Counted from the stretch's first letter, positions 10,974 through 22,843 are shown. The stretch is DNA of 64,000 bases from Portulaca oleracea (GCA_029582165.1 CM055877.1:8485855-8549854); one strand, 5' to 3'. Notes: generated by a model not told the origin, from the sequence alone. A program made the numbers and translations.

Positions 10974-12283
10974 ATGGGGACGAGGACGACTATCTGGAGA
11001 CATTGCTACAAATCCAACCCCATTTTCTCCTTCAGATTCATTCTCCAGCGCCAATTCTTCTATTCATCCTCATCCTCATCCTCATCCTCATCCTCATCCT
11101 CCTCATCATCATCAATAACAACAACAACAGGAGGAGGAGGACTGGTTTCGAGTTCGACTCCACCCAATTCACTCTCTCCATTGATGAATTTGCTGGTGGA
11201 TTCACTCGGATTCTCAGAAAAACAAGCCCTCTCCATTTCCACCAAGCTCGCGAAACTCCGGCAAAATCGAGGCGCCAAGGAGGTGAGTGGATTCACTTTG
11301 CTACGAAACGCTGATTTAGTCCTTGATTTCCTCCACCAAAAGGGTCTCCAAAAACCCCAGATTAAGAGGGTTGTTCTTCATGTCCCCCATGTCCTAACCA
11401 ATCGAATCGAACAAACCCTAAAACCCAAATTGGCCCTTCTTCGAGATTTAGGGTTATCCGAGTCTGATGCTGCTCAATTGATCGCCACCCAGTGTGGGAT
11501 TTTGCTATACGGATTGGATTCGACACTCCGTCCTGTTGTGGATGTTTTGAGGGTCGTTCTGGGTAGTGATGAGAGCGTAGTTAAAGTTATTAAGAGACTC
11601 AAATGGAGGGATTTCACCCAGGTTAGTAAGGAATTGGGTCATAATATAGCCCTGTTGAGAGCTCAGGGTATCCCGATTGAGTCTATTCAGAGATGCATGC
11701 TGCAACAATCCAGACAGTTTTTGCTCAGGACGTCGAAATTCAAGGATGTTATGGCCAAGGCGGAACAGAAATGGGGGATTTCGCCTCGTTCGGGGATGTT
11801 CCTGTATGCGGTTCAGTTGCTGGGTTGTCGCCATGAGAGGACTATCGTCGGGTTTTCGAGAGTTTCGGGTGGGAGCGATCGGATGTGGTGAGTTTGTTTG
11901 GGAAGAATCCACATTGTTTTTCGCCTGCAGAAGGAACGGTCAGGGTGAGGTTGGATTTTTACATGAATGAGTTGGGTTATGATCCTGGTTATATCGTGTC
12001 GCACCCTGTTCTGCTGATGTATAGCTTTGAAAGGAGAGTGTTGCCAAGGCATGTTGTGTTTCGTAGTTTGAAGGAGAAGGGCTTGATTAGTGAAAGTTCC
12101 TCTTTTTACACTGCAGTGTCGTGTAGTGAGTCCGTGTTCTTGAAGAAGTTTGTTATGGCTTTTAAGGGTGCTATGCCGAATCTCCTTGATGTGTATGTCA
12201 AAAGCATAGAATCCTTTGCGCACCAGCACTGTCAAAGAAGAAGAAAACCCTTATCCCCGAAAACCAAACTGAAGGCTAGTTAG
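10974..12283 (+). pseudogene. mTERF gene 2, frameshifted by a ~10-bp deletion
   Basis: Close paralog of gene 1, in divergent orientation. The ATG at 10974 has the same leader (gttgaatcATGG) as gene 1. The first frame runs 305 codons to a TGA at 11889-11891. The family sequence continues in another frame from about 11850 to the stop at 12281-12283. Where intact paralogs encode a T-I-E-S-(K/R)-(F/C)-R-V-F sequence, this copy has lost about 10 bp near 11845-11852, which shifts the frame. Both halves are otherwise well conserved, including RQFFYS in the presequence and LGYDPGYI in the C-terminal block. The lesion could be real and recent, or an assembly error. A 305-aa truncated protein lacking the C-terminal repeats is the direct reading. 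Confidence 0.85.
11064..11114 (+). repeat. TCATCC hexanucleotide repeat encoding a 17-Ser run
   Basis: The run of TCA and TCC codons directly follows the RQFFY motif of mTERF gene 2. It inserts 17 serines at the presequence/mature boundary, where paralogs have 3-4 Ser/Thr. Such repeats commonly vary in length. Confidence 0.9.
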
Positions 12284-13019
12284 CAGGTTTTGCATAACTT
12301 CAAAGAATCTGCAATATATGAGCTGTTTCTGTATCTGAAACATGCTTATGCTGGCTGTTCAAGTGCCTTGCTTAGGAAGAAGTGAGGGGACCAATGCTGG
12401 ACATGCTGAAGAAAGGCAAGAACTTTGACTTGTACACACTGATTAGGATTGGTTTCAGTGCTAACCCATTTTCTGAGAAGGGTGAAACAGTAGATTAGTT
12501 CTGGTTCTGTTCTTTGTTTTTGTTTTCATGCACGACTGTAGATACTTTTGAGGATATAGTTTGGTTAGATTTTGATGTGATTCTACTTGATTTTTCTTTC
12601 CCATCCAATGTTCGCGTAGTTTTGCTTGCCTTTATTCAAAGTGGGTGTCTATTTAAGTGCTTTAGCTTTTACAGCATCTCTGCGTCCTGTAGCCATGCTG
12701 ATCAAATCATTCAGATAATGCGACTGTTGGTTTTGTTTAATTTGGTAAACCTTTTGGAGGCCCAGATGTCAGATGAAGAGGCATCAATCTGATTCTCGTT
12801 GCCGTTACCTGTGTTACCCTTGACAGCATGAATGCCAGATTGAAGCACAATGAGTTTTGAGGTGGAGTCAACCATTTTTCAAAATTTTTTATATGTTCTT
12901 TTGTAATGAAATAATTCTGCATAGTCATACTCCGAAGTGCACAGTGTGGAGCTGCATCTTATTTAGCCATTGAGCTACTGCTTTGCTGAGATCCTTAACC
13001 TAGGATGACTATCAAACCA
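12284..13019. other. 3' flank of mTERF gene 2, no clear gene
   Basis: The first ~50 bp match the 3' flank of gene 1 (inverted at 1-100). A short frame at about 12402-12498 reads like coding sequence (MLKKGKNFDLYTLIRIG) but is only ~31 codons and was not recognised. It may be an exon remnant. The rest shows no supported feature. Confidence 0.4.
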
Positions 13020-13212
13020 ATGTTGGGAGTTTGAGAGCTTTTGGTGCTTTTTTTTTGTCCCTCTGATGTGATTGATTTGTTTAGACGGAATCCTTGTTTC
13101 TTTACAACTTCAAAAGGGTTGATCAAGCACAACTTTTTTTTTCTTTTTTTTCCATGAAGAGCTCGATTATGATCCTGGTGATATTGTGACACATCCAGCT
13201 TTATTGAAAAGA
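13020..13212 (+). pseudogene. mTERF relic, C-terminal part
   Basis: Three segments in order resemble the mTERF C-terminal block: a degenerate FESFGW region (~13025-13047), S-D-V-I-D-L-F-R-R-N-P-C (~13059-13095), and ELDYDPGDIVTHPALL (~13159-13206). A poly-T tract at 13133-13151 separates the last two and changes the frame. Flanking text resembles that of a second relic at 16166-16345, so the two derive from one duplication. Confidence 0.75.
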
Positions 13213-13477
13213 AAGCAAGACTCTATTTGCAAAAGTCAAATCGGAATGGAACATTAAGCTGTTACACTATGATTTCGGTAGTTCTTGTGCAGGTTAGTTC
13301 AAAGTTCAAACAGGCTGCTATATGAGTTGTTGATGTAGGACGCTGGATGTCTTCGTCATAAATTGCCTGTTACTTGCAGTTATGCAATCTGTGAATCGAA
13401 AATTAAGAGCCGGTTGGCTAGTTATTTGATTGTTGCCTTTCCCTGCAGGCAGACATTCATGGAAGCCGTAGTTGTAG

Positions 13478-16003
13478 AAGTGAAGGGTTTCTGACAGAAT
13501 CAGCCAAAACACTGGTTAGAATCATCATCTTTCGCATCAGTGATGAGATAAGCTTCACCGGAGCGTTCAAGGTCTCCGTCCATCTCCAAGACATGGGACA
13601 AAAGCTCAGGAGGCTTGACACTTTACTGTCAAACAGCAGCAACAATGACAACATCAGCAACAACCCGGTTTTGGATGATTGGATTAAGGTGGTCACAAAA
13701 GTGGCATACTAAGCTGAGGACTTGTTGGATGAGTACATGTACCAAGTCCTCAAGCATAGAGTGAACGACACCCATCATGATCATCTGCATCCTCGCTTCA
13801 AACCCAAGGTTCGGTTACTCGTCTTCCAGTTTAGAATGGCTCGTAAGGTTAAGTTGTTGAAGGAATCCATAGCTAAGGTCTATCCTGATGCTATCGTTTG
13901 GGTATCAAACCTGTCAAGGTTTCTGCTGCTGCTTATGATTTATCTGCAGCTGATAATTGTGCCAGTAACAGCAACAACTTCTTAGTGTCGTCGGTGTCTT
14001 TGGCGTGGCAGGTACTGACTTTTACTCAGCCTCTTTTTCTTTTTTCTTTCTTTTTTGATGTTTTGGTGGGGTGAATGTCGTTTTCGTATATAATTAGGGA
14101 GGGGTCAGGGATTTCAATAGGTGGGGTTATACCTGTCAATTTGGGGCGGGCGGGTCGGGTTCGAGTGAGGTTCGCGTAGGGATCGGTTTCGGGTTTGGAA
14201 ATCGTGTCGAAAACCCTCAACTTTCGGGATGAGTTTGGATCAATTTTCGGGCCACGTAAAATTCTACCAGTTCTAGGCGGGGTACAAGTGACCAAACTAA
14301 GATCCGTTTATTGATGTTGGGTTCAGACCTGCCTCACATCTGAAGGATATGAAGAAGTTGGGCCTTCATCATAATTATGGCCATTTACCCTTAAATAATT
14401 TAGCCACTAAAAAGTGTATTTAGATATGATCTTGTTATTCTAGGCTTCTAGCTACAATGACATTTTGATCCACTGTGATTATTAGGTCTTGGAAAGACAG
14501 CTTTATGTCGAAGCATAATCAGGATGAAGGAAATAAAGTCCTACTTTGATGAACAAATTTGGATTTGTCTCTCATGATTTTGTTTTCCAGCGGCTTTTCA
14601 TTGATATGATGGAGCAAGTTAGCGAACAAAGTCCCATGTTTTCAAACATTGATGCAATTATAAAGAGGTCGGAAGTGAATCTACAAGGGAAGAAGTTTTT
14701 GTAGGTGATGATTGGGACACAATCGTACCACAATGGGAGTCCCTAAAATGTTCTCAAGAGAAATTAAAGGATCAACTGGCACAACGATTTTGGCAACTTC
14801 ACGTAGCAAGAATGTGTTTGGAAAAATTGACGACGCATAATGTAGATCCTCAGTGTTCAATGATGAATAGTCCTTCCATCTACCAGTTGAAAAAGTTGGC
14901 TGACCATGACAGTTGGTCCTTGTTCATGCAGAGATTGGGTGTTCGGTTGTTTGGTTCTAAGAAGGCGGACTTGGGAGGGAAAATGCTGAAAAAATGTGGA
15001 GGTGTGCCTTTGGCAGTTAGAGCTCTACTTTTACCGAAAAAGAGATTGAAGACAGCGAAGTGGAATGAAAAAGATGGCTTTTTGCCATCCATCAAGTTAA
15101 GCTTCAGATATTTGCCATCTGCTTTTACCAAAAAAGTGTTTTGCCTATTGTGCAATCTTCGACGAGGATGAGGTCATTGAGAAAGATCGGTTGATCCAGC
15201 TCTAGATGGCACAGGGATTTTACAACCACCTGACAAAATGGAACAAGTTGGTGAATAATATTTTCATATTTTGTTGTATAGTTCCCTCTTTCAAGATGAG
15301 AAGCTTGATGATTTAGGTAATGTGGAAAGTTGCAAAATGCATGATATCGTCCATACTTTGGCACGGATTATTCCAAGGCGGGAGTTGTATTTTTTCTTCC
15401 AAAAGGGACAATCTGGCGAGTAATATGACTCCTGATATCTTTCACTTATCTGTACATTCAAAGCAAAGCCTACCATGGGATCTTTGTAATAACTTGCGTA
15501 CGCTCTCACATATTTCAACGCCACAAGGGCCACCAAGTTCGTCATCAACACTAAGTGTTTGCCGGTCTTAAGCTTGGTAAATGTCGGCCTAGAAGAGTTG
15601 TTGGATTCGATATGTGAGTTAAAGCATCCAAGGTTCATACATGGGTCGGTCCGTTCAGCCCCGTGCTTGATGTCTTCCCTTATCCTAATGACACTGCTGT
15701 CCTCTCTACATCCCTTCATACATTCAACAGTCATCTTCACCGTCTAAGGGTTCTAGGGATCGTTAGCTTCAACTGTCTCGAAATTCTACCAAATTGTTTA
15801 CAAAGCTTCAATTGTTTGCATACGTTGTTGCTCAAGTATTTGCCAAATTTGAAGCGCTTGTCTTCTCAAGCTGCAATGCTGCTTTTTGGACAGCTAGAAA
15901 ACTCGAGGATCTTTATTGTCCCATTTTGGAGGAAGCCTGTGACCCAAAGACAGGATCTGAGAAGTCGAAAATTATACACATTCCTAGAGTAGACGTCTTC
16001 TAG
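13478..16003 (+). pseudogene. CC-NBS-LRR disease-resistance gene relic
   Basis: A decayed CNL-type immune receptor. In order: a coiled-coil N-terminus (~13478-13900) with VLDDWIKVV and AEDLLDEY, split by an in-frame TAA at 13710-13712; a P-loop remnant GLGKTAL at 14485; an FDEQIWICLS-type kinase-1 neighbour (~14550); an RNBS-B-like ILATSRSKN segment (~14781-14810); GGVPLAV (14998-15018); a CKMHD motif (15331-15345); leucine-rich repeats (~15740-15860, LRVLGIVSFNCLEILPN); and a C-terminal CPILEE..DPKTGS tail ending near 16003. Frame changes and stops occur between most blocks, and the kinase-2 region near 14690 is frameshifted. Nothing suggests a functional product. mTERF relics lie on both sides. 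Confidence 0.88.
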
Positions 16004-16165
16004 CTCATCGCAGTTAGGCGAAAGCAGTTTCAGTCAATATTAAAGATCTATTGATTGTGATGCATGGATAAGAGCGTATTCCATTGTTCTTCATTGCTGT
16101 AGTTGTGTTACCTGATAGCACTAATGTCAGACACTACCACAAGGATTACTCAGTGCAAAATTGCA

Positions 16166-16345
16166 AATGTTGTATGTTTGAGAGCTCTGGGTGGGATTGT
16201 TCTGATGTGTTCCTTTTTCCTTTACAGCTTCAAGAGGGATGATCATGCACTGTAATATGAGTTTGTAATTGTATAGGTTACTTCAGAAAGGCTGCTGTGT
16301 ATTAGTTGTTCATGTTGGATGTTTCATCATGAATTGTTTGTCACA
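16166..16345 (+). pseudogene. mTERF relic, second copy
   Basis: The frame at ~16169-16210 reads MFESSGWDCSDV, matching the FESFGW.RSDV block of the mTERF genes. The following text (CTTCAAGAGGGATGATCA, then AGGCTGCTGTGTATTAGTTG and a GTTGGATGT) matches the order of sequence downstream of the relic at 13020 (CTTCAAAAGGGTTGATCA at ~13109, AGGCTGCTATATGAGTTG at ~13312). So the two relics are copies of one segment placed on either side of the CNL relic. Confidence 0.65.
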
Positions 16346-16707
16346 TTTAATTGTACCAAGTTTTAATTTTAAGTTGTAACTAATCAAACCAACTTTGATA
16401 CTGTTATATCAGATTGTACTATTTTGAACTTTTGGGCCATGTAAAGTGCCCCCAAAAGTCAATCGATTTTGAGTTTAAATTTGAATACTGTTTGATTCTA
16501 ACTTCTAAGCCTTGACAATTCAATCAATCAAGCATAAAACATGTCATGAGCCACCAAGCCAAAATTCACTAAAAAGAGAACCCACAGAAGAATAGCCATA
16601 CATCATTTTGCACTCAACTACCAAACCAAACCAAACCACCACATGAAAAAAATGATCTTTCAACATCATCATTCACCATGGTCATTCCACATTCGACATC
16701 AAAATTC
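16346..16707. other. 3' flank of mTERF gene 3, no feature seen
   Basis: AT-rich non-coding sequence between the mTERF relic and the stop codon of the minus-strand gene 3. No structure beyond short A/T tracts was recognised. Confidence 0.4.
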
Positions 16708-17982
16708 TCAGTTTTCACCTGTCATCAAACCATCCTTGCTACGCTTCGGCGTGATTTTTGAGCATATGCTTTTCTCCCTTTTGTCAGAGCAACTCATGCT
16801 GTTGACATATCTCTGATAGAGATCAGGCACAGCATTCTCAAAAGGCACCACAAATTTACTCAAGAACTCAGACTCACTATAAGTGAGTGCAGTGTACAGA
16901 GGTGTATTTTCACTGATCAACCCCTTCTCTTTCAGACTCTTCAACACCTCGTGCCTCGGCAACACCCTGTTCTCCAAACTATACATCATCAAAGCAGGCC
17001 TCGATATAATGTAACCCGGATCGTAACCCAGCTCATCCATGAAAAACCTCAACTTGGTCTTCAACAACTTCTCAGTCACCATCACACAGTAAGGATTCTT
17101 CCTAAACAACTGCACCACATCTGCTCGACTCCACCCACAACTCTCAAACACCGGAACCCTCGAATTGATCGTCTCCTCTCTATACCCACTGAGCAGATTC
17201 ACAGCATGTAGGAACATCCCCGAGCCAGGCAAAACGCCCCATTTCTCCTCCACTTTGATCATTAACTCTTCCAACTTTCGCGAGTTGATCGAGAACGTGT
17301 ACGGGTGCAGCAGAATGAGTCTCCGAATGGACTCATTCCGGACCTCTCGAGCTCGCAAAAGGGCAATGTTCGAAATGAGGTTCTTAGCCATCATGGGGTA
17401 CGCCCTCCATCGAAGTCTCTTAAGAACTCGAACCACACTCTGATTGTTGCTGTGATCATAACCCAAAACCGATCTCAAAGCTTCAACAGTAGGGTTCATA
17501 GTCCCATGCAAACTGTAATGCAGAATCCCAGGCTGTGTCGCGATGAATTGAACCGCTTCGGATTCGGATAAACCCAGATCCTGAAGGAATTTGACCCGGG
17601 GTTTTAGGGTTTGTGGGATTCGAAACGCGAGGACTTGGGGGACGTTGGAAACGACGTGCCGAATCTGAGGTTTTGATAAACCCTTTTCATGGAGGAAGGC
17701 GATGACTGAATCTGCGTTGCGTAAGAAAGGGGGAGCGATGACTTTCTTCGATCCCCGGAGTTTTCGGAGCTCGGTGAGCTTGGTGGATGTGGAGAGGGCT
17801 TGTTTTTCGGAGAATCCGAGGAAATTTACGAGGAAATTTAGCAGAGGAGATAGGGAATTAGGTGGATTTGAACTCGAAATTGGTACTTCTGTTGTTGAAT
17901 AAAAATGGCGTTGAAGAATGATTCTGAAAGAGAGGATGTGAATGCATTTGCAGGAAATTGTCCCCATCTTGTTCGTCGCCAT
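16708..17982 (-). CDS. mTERF family protein, gene 3 (424 aa)
   Basis: Intact single-exon mTERF gene. The presequence has the QRHFYSTT motif (residues ~24-31), consistent with mitochondrial import. LGFSEKQALSTSTKL follows and the C-terminal block has LGYDPGYI. Compared with genes 1, 2 and 4 it has a few extra residues (YDHSNN) in the middle helical repeats and a longer basic C-terminal tail rich in Lys/Ser. A second in-frame Met five codons after the first is an alternative start. The text before the ATG (ccattcaac) resembles that of the other copies. Upstream, the leader contains AAACCCTAA (18057-18065), a telo-box-like motif common in promoters of plant organelle-biogenesis genes. The molecular target cannot be inferred. 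Confidence 0.92.
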   Translation of the reverse strand: MATNKMGTISCKCIHILSFRIILQRHFYSTTEVPISSSNPPNSLSPLLNFLVNFLGFSEKQALSTSTKLTELRKLRGSKKVIAPPFLRNADSVIAFLHEKGLSKPQIRHVVSNVPQVLAFRIPQTLKPRVKFLQDLGLSESEAVQFIATQPGILHYSLHGTMNPTVEALRSVLGYDHSNNQSVVRVLKRLRWRAYPMMAKNLISNIALLRAREVRNESIRRLILLHPYTFSINSRKLEELMIKVEEKWGVLPGSGMFLHAVNLLSGYREETINSRVPVFESCGWSRADVVQLFRKNPYCVMVTEKLLKTKLRFFMDELGYDPGYIISRPALMMYSLENRVLPRHEVLKSLKEKGLISENTPLYTALTYSESEFLSKFVVPFENAVPDLYQRYVNSMSCSDKREKSICSKITPKRSKDGLMTGEN

Positions 17983-18407
17983 TGTTGAATGGAGAAGAAG
18001 CAGAAACGATTCACTGGAAAATGGAAAGGCGATCGAGGAAGTAAGCAGAAGCGAAAAACCCTAATTCGGATTCCAAAACCTCCCGGCCGATAACAGAGGA
18101 GCTGGGTTTAATTTCCAAAACTTGATTATTATTTTTTTTTGATAAAAACCTAAACTTGATTACTGTTTAATTTCAAAATCTTTTTATTTTCTCACGACAT
18201 ATCAAGCTATTATTCACTTCCTTTGTTTTATCTAACTTTTTAATTTTCCGACAAAAAAATCTAACTTTTTAATTAACCTTCTCGTTGGTTATTATATTTA
18301 TCATTTTATCATTTCAATAATATTTTAATTATTATTTTCCTTATTATATCCAACTATTCATTATACAAGCACTAATACTACCTCTGTTTTATTTTCTTTG
18401 TCACTGT

Positions 18408-18660
18408 GGCTCTCTTCTTTTATGCGGTATTTTGTGGAATAGTTTGGTGAGGTGTGGTGGAATTGTGGCGGGTAGCCGGGTATGGTGGAATTGTGGTAGA
18501 TTATTGGTATGTGAGGTAGGTGAACAGAGAGGATGTAAAAAGTAGAGGAGAAAAGTGAGGAGAGAGAAAAGTAATGATTTGCGGTAAAATGTGGCGGGTT
18601 GTGGCAAACTGCGGTAGGTTGTAGCACCGCAGTTTGCCAACCGCAGAAAAGAACAGGGCC
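18408..18660. mobile_element. Tourist/hAT-like MITE, GTTCTTTT-ended
   Basis: The ends GGCTCTCTTCTTTTATGCGG and complement GGCCCTGTTCTTTTCTGCGG are inverted. The inside is rich in GTGGCGGGT and GTGGAATTGTGG words. Target duplication is not clear. Non-coding. Confidence 0.55.
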
Positions 18661-18828
18661 TATGCCTACTTTTAAGAGTTCAAAGCTCATTGGAAATTGA
18701 AGTAAAAAATTTATGACTTGTTAACATTGTCCGTATATCAATTGGGAATGATAATTGTTGAAATTATACAAGATAATAAATAAATTTATTTATTTGGAGT
18801 AAAAAGGAAACGACAGTTGTTAAAATTA

Positions 18829-19023
18829 GGCACCGTTCTTTTATGCAGTACGACACCGCAACTTACCACAATCTGCTGCAACTCACCGCAATTTACTATT
18901 TACCTTGTTATTAATATCAACACTCATTTATTATTTTCCACCGCAACTCACCGCACCGTAACTTGTAACTCACCGCACCGCAACTTACCGTACCGCAATT
19001 TCACCGTATAAAAGAAGTATGTC
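18829..19023. mobile_element. Related GTTCTTTT-ended MITE
   Basis: It begins GGCACCGTTCTTTTATGC, ends with the inverted form of ACATACTTCTTTTATACG, and is filled with CACCGCAACT words. It resembles the elements at 10.4 and 18.4 kb in design but not over its full length. It lies 41 bp before the LTR at 19064. Confidence 0.5.
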
Positions 19024-19063
19024 TAAAGATGGATAACAGGTTGTAGCAGGTTAGCACTAGTTG

Positions 19064-19295
19064 TGATACAGGGTTTTGGAAGAAGTAGTGGTGCCAATAT
19101 AAATAAATTGAAGCTAGGGAATCTTATTTAGAAGCTTCTTTGACAGCTGTCCAATTTGTTTTGCAATTCTGTTAAGTTTTCCTGTATTTAGGATGATACT
19201 GTGTGGAGAGTGGGAGGAGATATGAAAAGTACAACTTCCTAACTACCTCTATTCTCTCTCTTTCTCTCTTTCATTTCTATTTGGGTATCAATAGA
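19064..19295 (+). repeat. 5' LTR of the chromovirus, first part
   Basis: Bases 1-232 of the 280-bp LTR, starting TGATACAGGG. It continues at 22844 after the inserted solo LTR. The last five bases (ATAGA, 19291-19295) are the target duplicated by that insertion. Confidence 0.95.
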
Positions 19296-22200
19296 TGTAA
19301 CACCCCAACACCCTTAACCACAAGATTAACACAACAACTTATACTAAACCCGTGATTAGCGCAGCGGAACACCTTAGGGTGGAGGTATTACCACCGTCCC
19401 CACTCGGGACAAGGCAACAACCCAAAAGAACATCATTAAAACATATAAACATTACATACTATACTTCCAAAACATAACTTCATACTTAAAGATGAATCTC
19501 TGCACAACCATCAAACTTTAAACAACCATTAAAGAGGACAAGTACAATACTTCTTCCTTAAGCATGGGTACTTTAAAACGTGCGACACCCAAGTCGACCA
19601 GAATACTTTCAACCATGACTACCTTGCTTGCAACACGTGTCTACCCTTGTTTGCCTTTGCCTTTACCTTGGGAGCTCGGACCCCCTAAAACAAAACATTA
19701 AAACAACATAAAAAGTGAGTGGGGAAACACTCAGTACGTAAACCTCCAACATGTCAAACCGTTCGAAAACGGTTTTAGTGTCGGCGCTTAAATTCTTTTT
19801 GAAAACGGGAAAGGGGATAACATGCTTAAGGTAACTTGAATTCATAAAGAAAGAACATGTCGCATAAGCTTAGAAGTAAACGTATAAAATCAAGAGTTTT
19901 GGTCCCTTACGATCGATGCCAAAGCATCTCACACACGCGCATGCCCAAACCGATCTAAGTTTGGATTGGGTGACTGCTAAGCAGTCGACACTGGCCAGGT
20001 CTAGGACACTCTGATCAGGAGCATTTAAAAATAATTAGGGCTAGCACTTCACGTGACTAGCTAGAATATAAAACATAGAATACATAAAATGGGACCACTT
20101 AAAACCATGAAATAATCATAAAAGCATAAACTTAGCATAAACCGTAAACATAAAGGAGCGAAGAGTTGGACAATTCGCGTACCTTGGATTAGACGAAAGT
20201 TTTAACGACGAGCCTCGAACTTGAGATGGCGTGGGCAACTTGGAAACTATAAGGAATTTGTAATGAGAGCGTAGAGAAATCGGTAAGGTTCGTGTAATTA
20301 CATAAAATAGAACTAAATATTTAAACTTGTCTCATAAGAGATAAGAAAGGAAATAAAATTTCAGATTCTCGTAAATCGCTGTTTCGGCGATAACTTGGGC
20401 TAGAAAACTCGGATTTCCGCAAACAAGTACTTTTCGAAAAGGGAAAATCATGCCCGACAATTTTGTTAACTGGCCCAAAGGCTAGAAATGAAAGGAAGGG
20501 CTCGAGAAATGGCCCGGACAGAAGCAGTGCATGAGTAAATTATAAACGGCTTAAAACTTAGTGTAGAATTCATGGTGAGAAAAGAATAAGATTAGGGAAG
20601 GTTCATAGCTTATGAGGTATTCTCAACCATTGGCTTGAAGGAGCATAGACTTAGAGTACTTGAAGGTTCAATAAAAGAAACTATTCGACTGATGAAAACA
20701 TGAAGAACGTCGTAACGACGGAATTTAGGTAGGGTCGTAATTATGGATTTTTTGGAAACAATTTATGAATCGATGAACGGTGAATCGAATATAAAGAAGG
20801 AATGAGCTTTTGGCTACTTAGACATAGAGGGACTCATAATCTTGCCAAGAACACACATGTACCCCTTTAGCCATCAACCATACTTAATCGAATCCCAAAA
20901 CTTTACTGATTAACTCCATGGTTTATTAACAATTCTATAATCCTTTAGGAGGTAATTCTTAACATCAACCTAGCTTAAATTAGCTTAGAAAACTCATCTA
21001 AACTATCTTGATAACACCACCAAGGTTACAAACTCATAAGAACTCCTTAAAAGACCCAATTTGCACATTTTAGGCTAAAATGACAATAAAAATTCTGGGC
21101 AGAAACGCGTTGGTCGGCCTCTGAACACAGCTTCATATCTCACTCTCCCGATATCGTATGGCCACAAACTTTATGTTTCCGGAAAGCTTGAAGAACAACC
21201 TAAAACTTTTATGTGCACCTTTAGAGCCAATAAGGTCCCTAAACTGACGTAAAATGCCCAGCAACCTACTGACTCAGAAAAACGTATAACAATGTACACC
21301 TTCACGGTTTTGATCGTAACTCGGGCTATACATGTCGGATTGTCGAAATTCCAAAGCCTATAGTTAGCTAATGACTTGGACTATTATATCCAGTAAAAAT
21401 CTGGGCAAAACTCCCATTTTATAACCTCTGTAAATATCAGACATCAAAACAGAGACTTCTTTGGCCTTTTAAATTAATATGCATGCTCTTCTTTGACCTC
21501 AATTTGCATCAACTCTTACCCAAACTTCAAATTGGCCATTACCCATAGTTTTTCCAGAATTAAAAGCTCAAAGAATACTCAATTTAGTTCACAAAACTCA
21601 CATGCAACTGTAGATTACCCAAACAAACACATCCAACACTTAAATTAGTCCATAAATCAACAATTCCACCCCAAATCCATATTATCCAAGAGTAGAAACT
21701 TAAATAATACATTATTCACTTTCAAACAGCCCCTAAATCATCAATTTAGCCATTAAAATCCACATGCAAGATAGAGCTTTCTTCACTCATCAAAAACTAA
21801 CAAGAATTACTTCCACCCTTCACCAAATTTACATGTATTCCTTCACCAATTCAAACCCTAACTTAACCACAACTTAAATTCATGCTTAATAAACATAAAG
21901 AAGATGAAAAACATCAAGAGAACATAAATTGGAAATAAAATTTCAGATTATAAACAAAAGAATTAGGTTAGGGTTTGAGATTATATCACTTGAACTTGAG
22001 ATGAGAGATTGAACAAGAGAAGGGAGGAGGAAGTGGTGGCCGGCGTGGGTGGCCGTCGGCGCCGGCAGACTCGCCGGAAAACAGCCGGCTGGGCGGCAGA
22101 GGGGTGGCGCACAGCAGGCAGTGGGAGGGAGAAGAGGGAGGAAGTGGGTGTGAGTGAGAGTTGTGATAGAAATTCTGATTTGGAAAAAAAAATGAACTAA

Positions 22201-22838
22201 ACCCCCCCCCCCTTTTTAACCCCCTTAGTAATATAAACCCCTCCCCAATTAAAATACCATCTAATTAACACTTAACTTAAACTATTGGTAAAAGAAATTA
22301 GCTAGGTAAAATAATTGGTAATCAACCCAAATAAATAAATAAATAACATAAACCTTGAAAATATAATTTAGTATATAACTAAATAAAATTTCCTTGGAAT
22401 AAAATTGGGTAGAAGACTAAAAATTAAAATCACATAAACTAAACTGATAAAACATACTAATAAAATAATTTGGGCCATAAAATGTACTTAGGAGGATTGA
22501 GTAGAATAAATCGTAAAAGAAACGGAATTAAGAATAATATAACCTTCCTCGGGTTAAGACGTAAAAGTTTTAGAACATAAAATAAATTATATAACTTATC
22601 GTAAAATATTCATAACCTCAAAATAATGTTCGTAAGGTAAGATAACATAAAATTAACCCATTAACCATCGCCTTGCTCGAGACCTGTCACGCAAAAATAA
22701 ATAAAGAGAGAGAAAAAAAAACGTAACAACCAATATAACAATAAACACGTCATAAATAGAGAAACTTTAATTAGCGTAATTCGGCTAATCAACGTACTTA
22801 GGGCCTTAATTAATACGGGTTTAGGGTGGGTCGTTACA
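19296..22838 (-). mobile_element. Solo LTR (3,543 bp), Tekay/Del-like, inserted in the 5' LTR
   Basis: It starts TGTAACACCC and ends GGGTCGTTACA (TG...CA), flanked by ATAGA on both sides (19291-19295 and 22839-22843). The undisturbed site is visible in the 3' LTR at ~27771. There is no primer site, purine tract or protein domain inside, so this is one LTR left by recombination. Length and ends resemble long-LTR Tekay/Del chromoviruses. On the minus strand a TTTATATTA box near 22227-22235 is followed by a CT-rich leader-like tract (22180-22000), which suggests minus orientation. Confidence 0.8.
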
Positions 22839-22843
22839 ATAGA

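Noticed and set aside
14026..14295. 89-codon minus frame between CC and NBS parts of the CNL relic
   Set aside because: The stretch resembles the TCGGG-rich dispersed repeat and carries no domain.
22009..22200. Arg/Gly-rich 63-codon frame in the solo LTR
   Set aside because: Lies antisense to the probable leader of the minus-oriented LTR; purine-rich low complexity.
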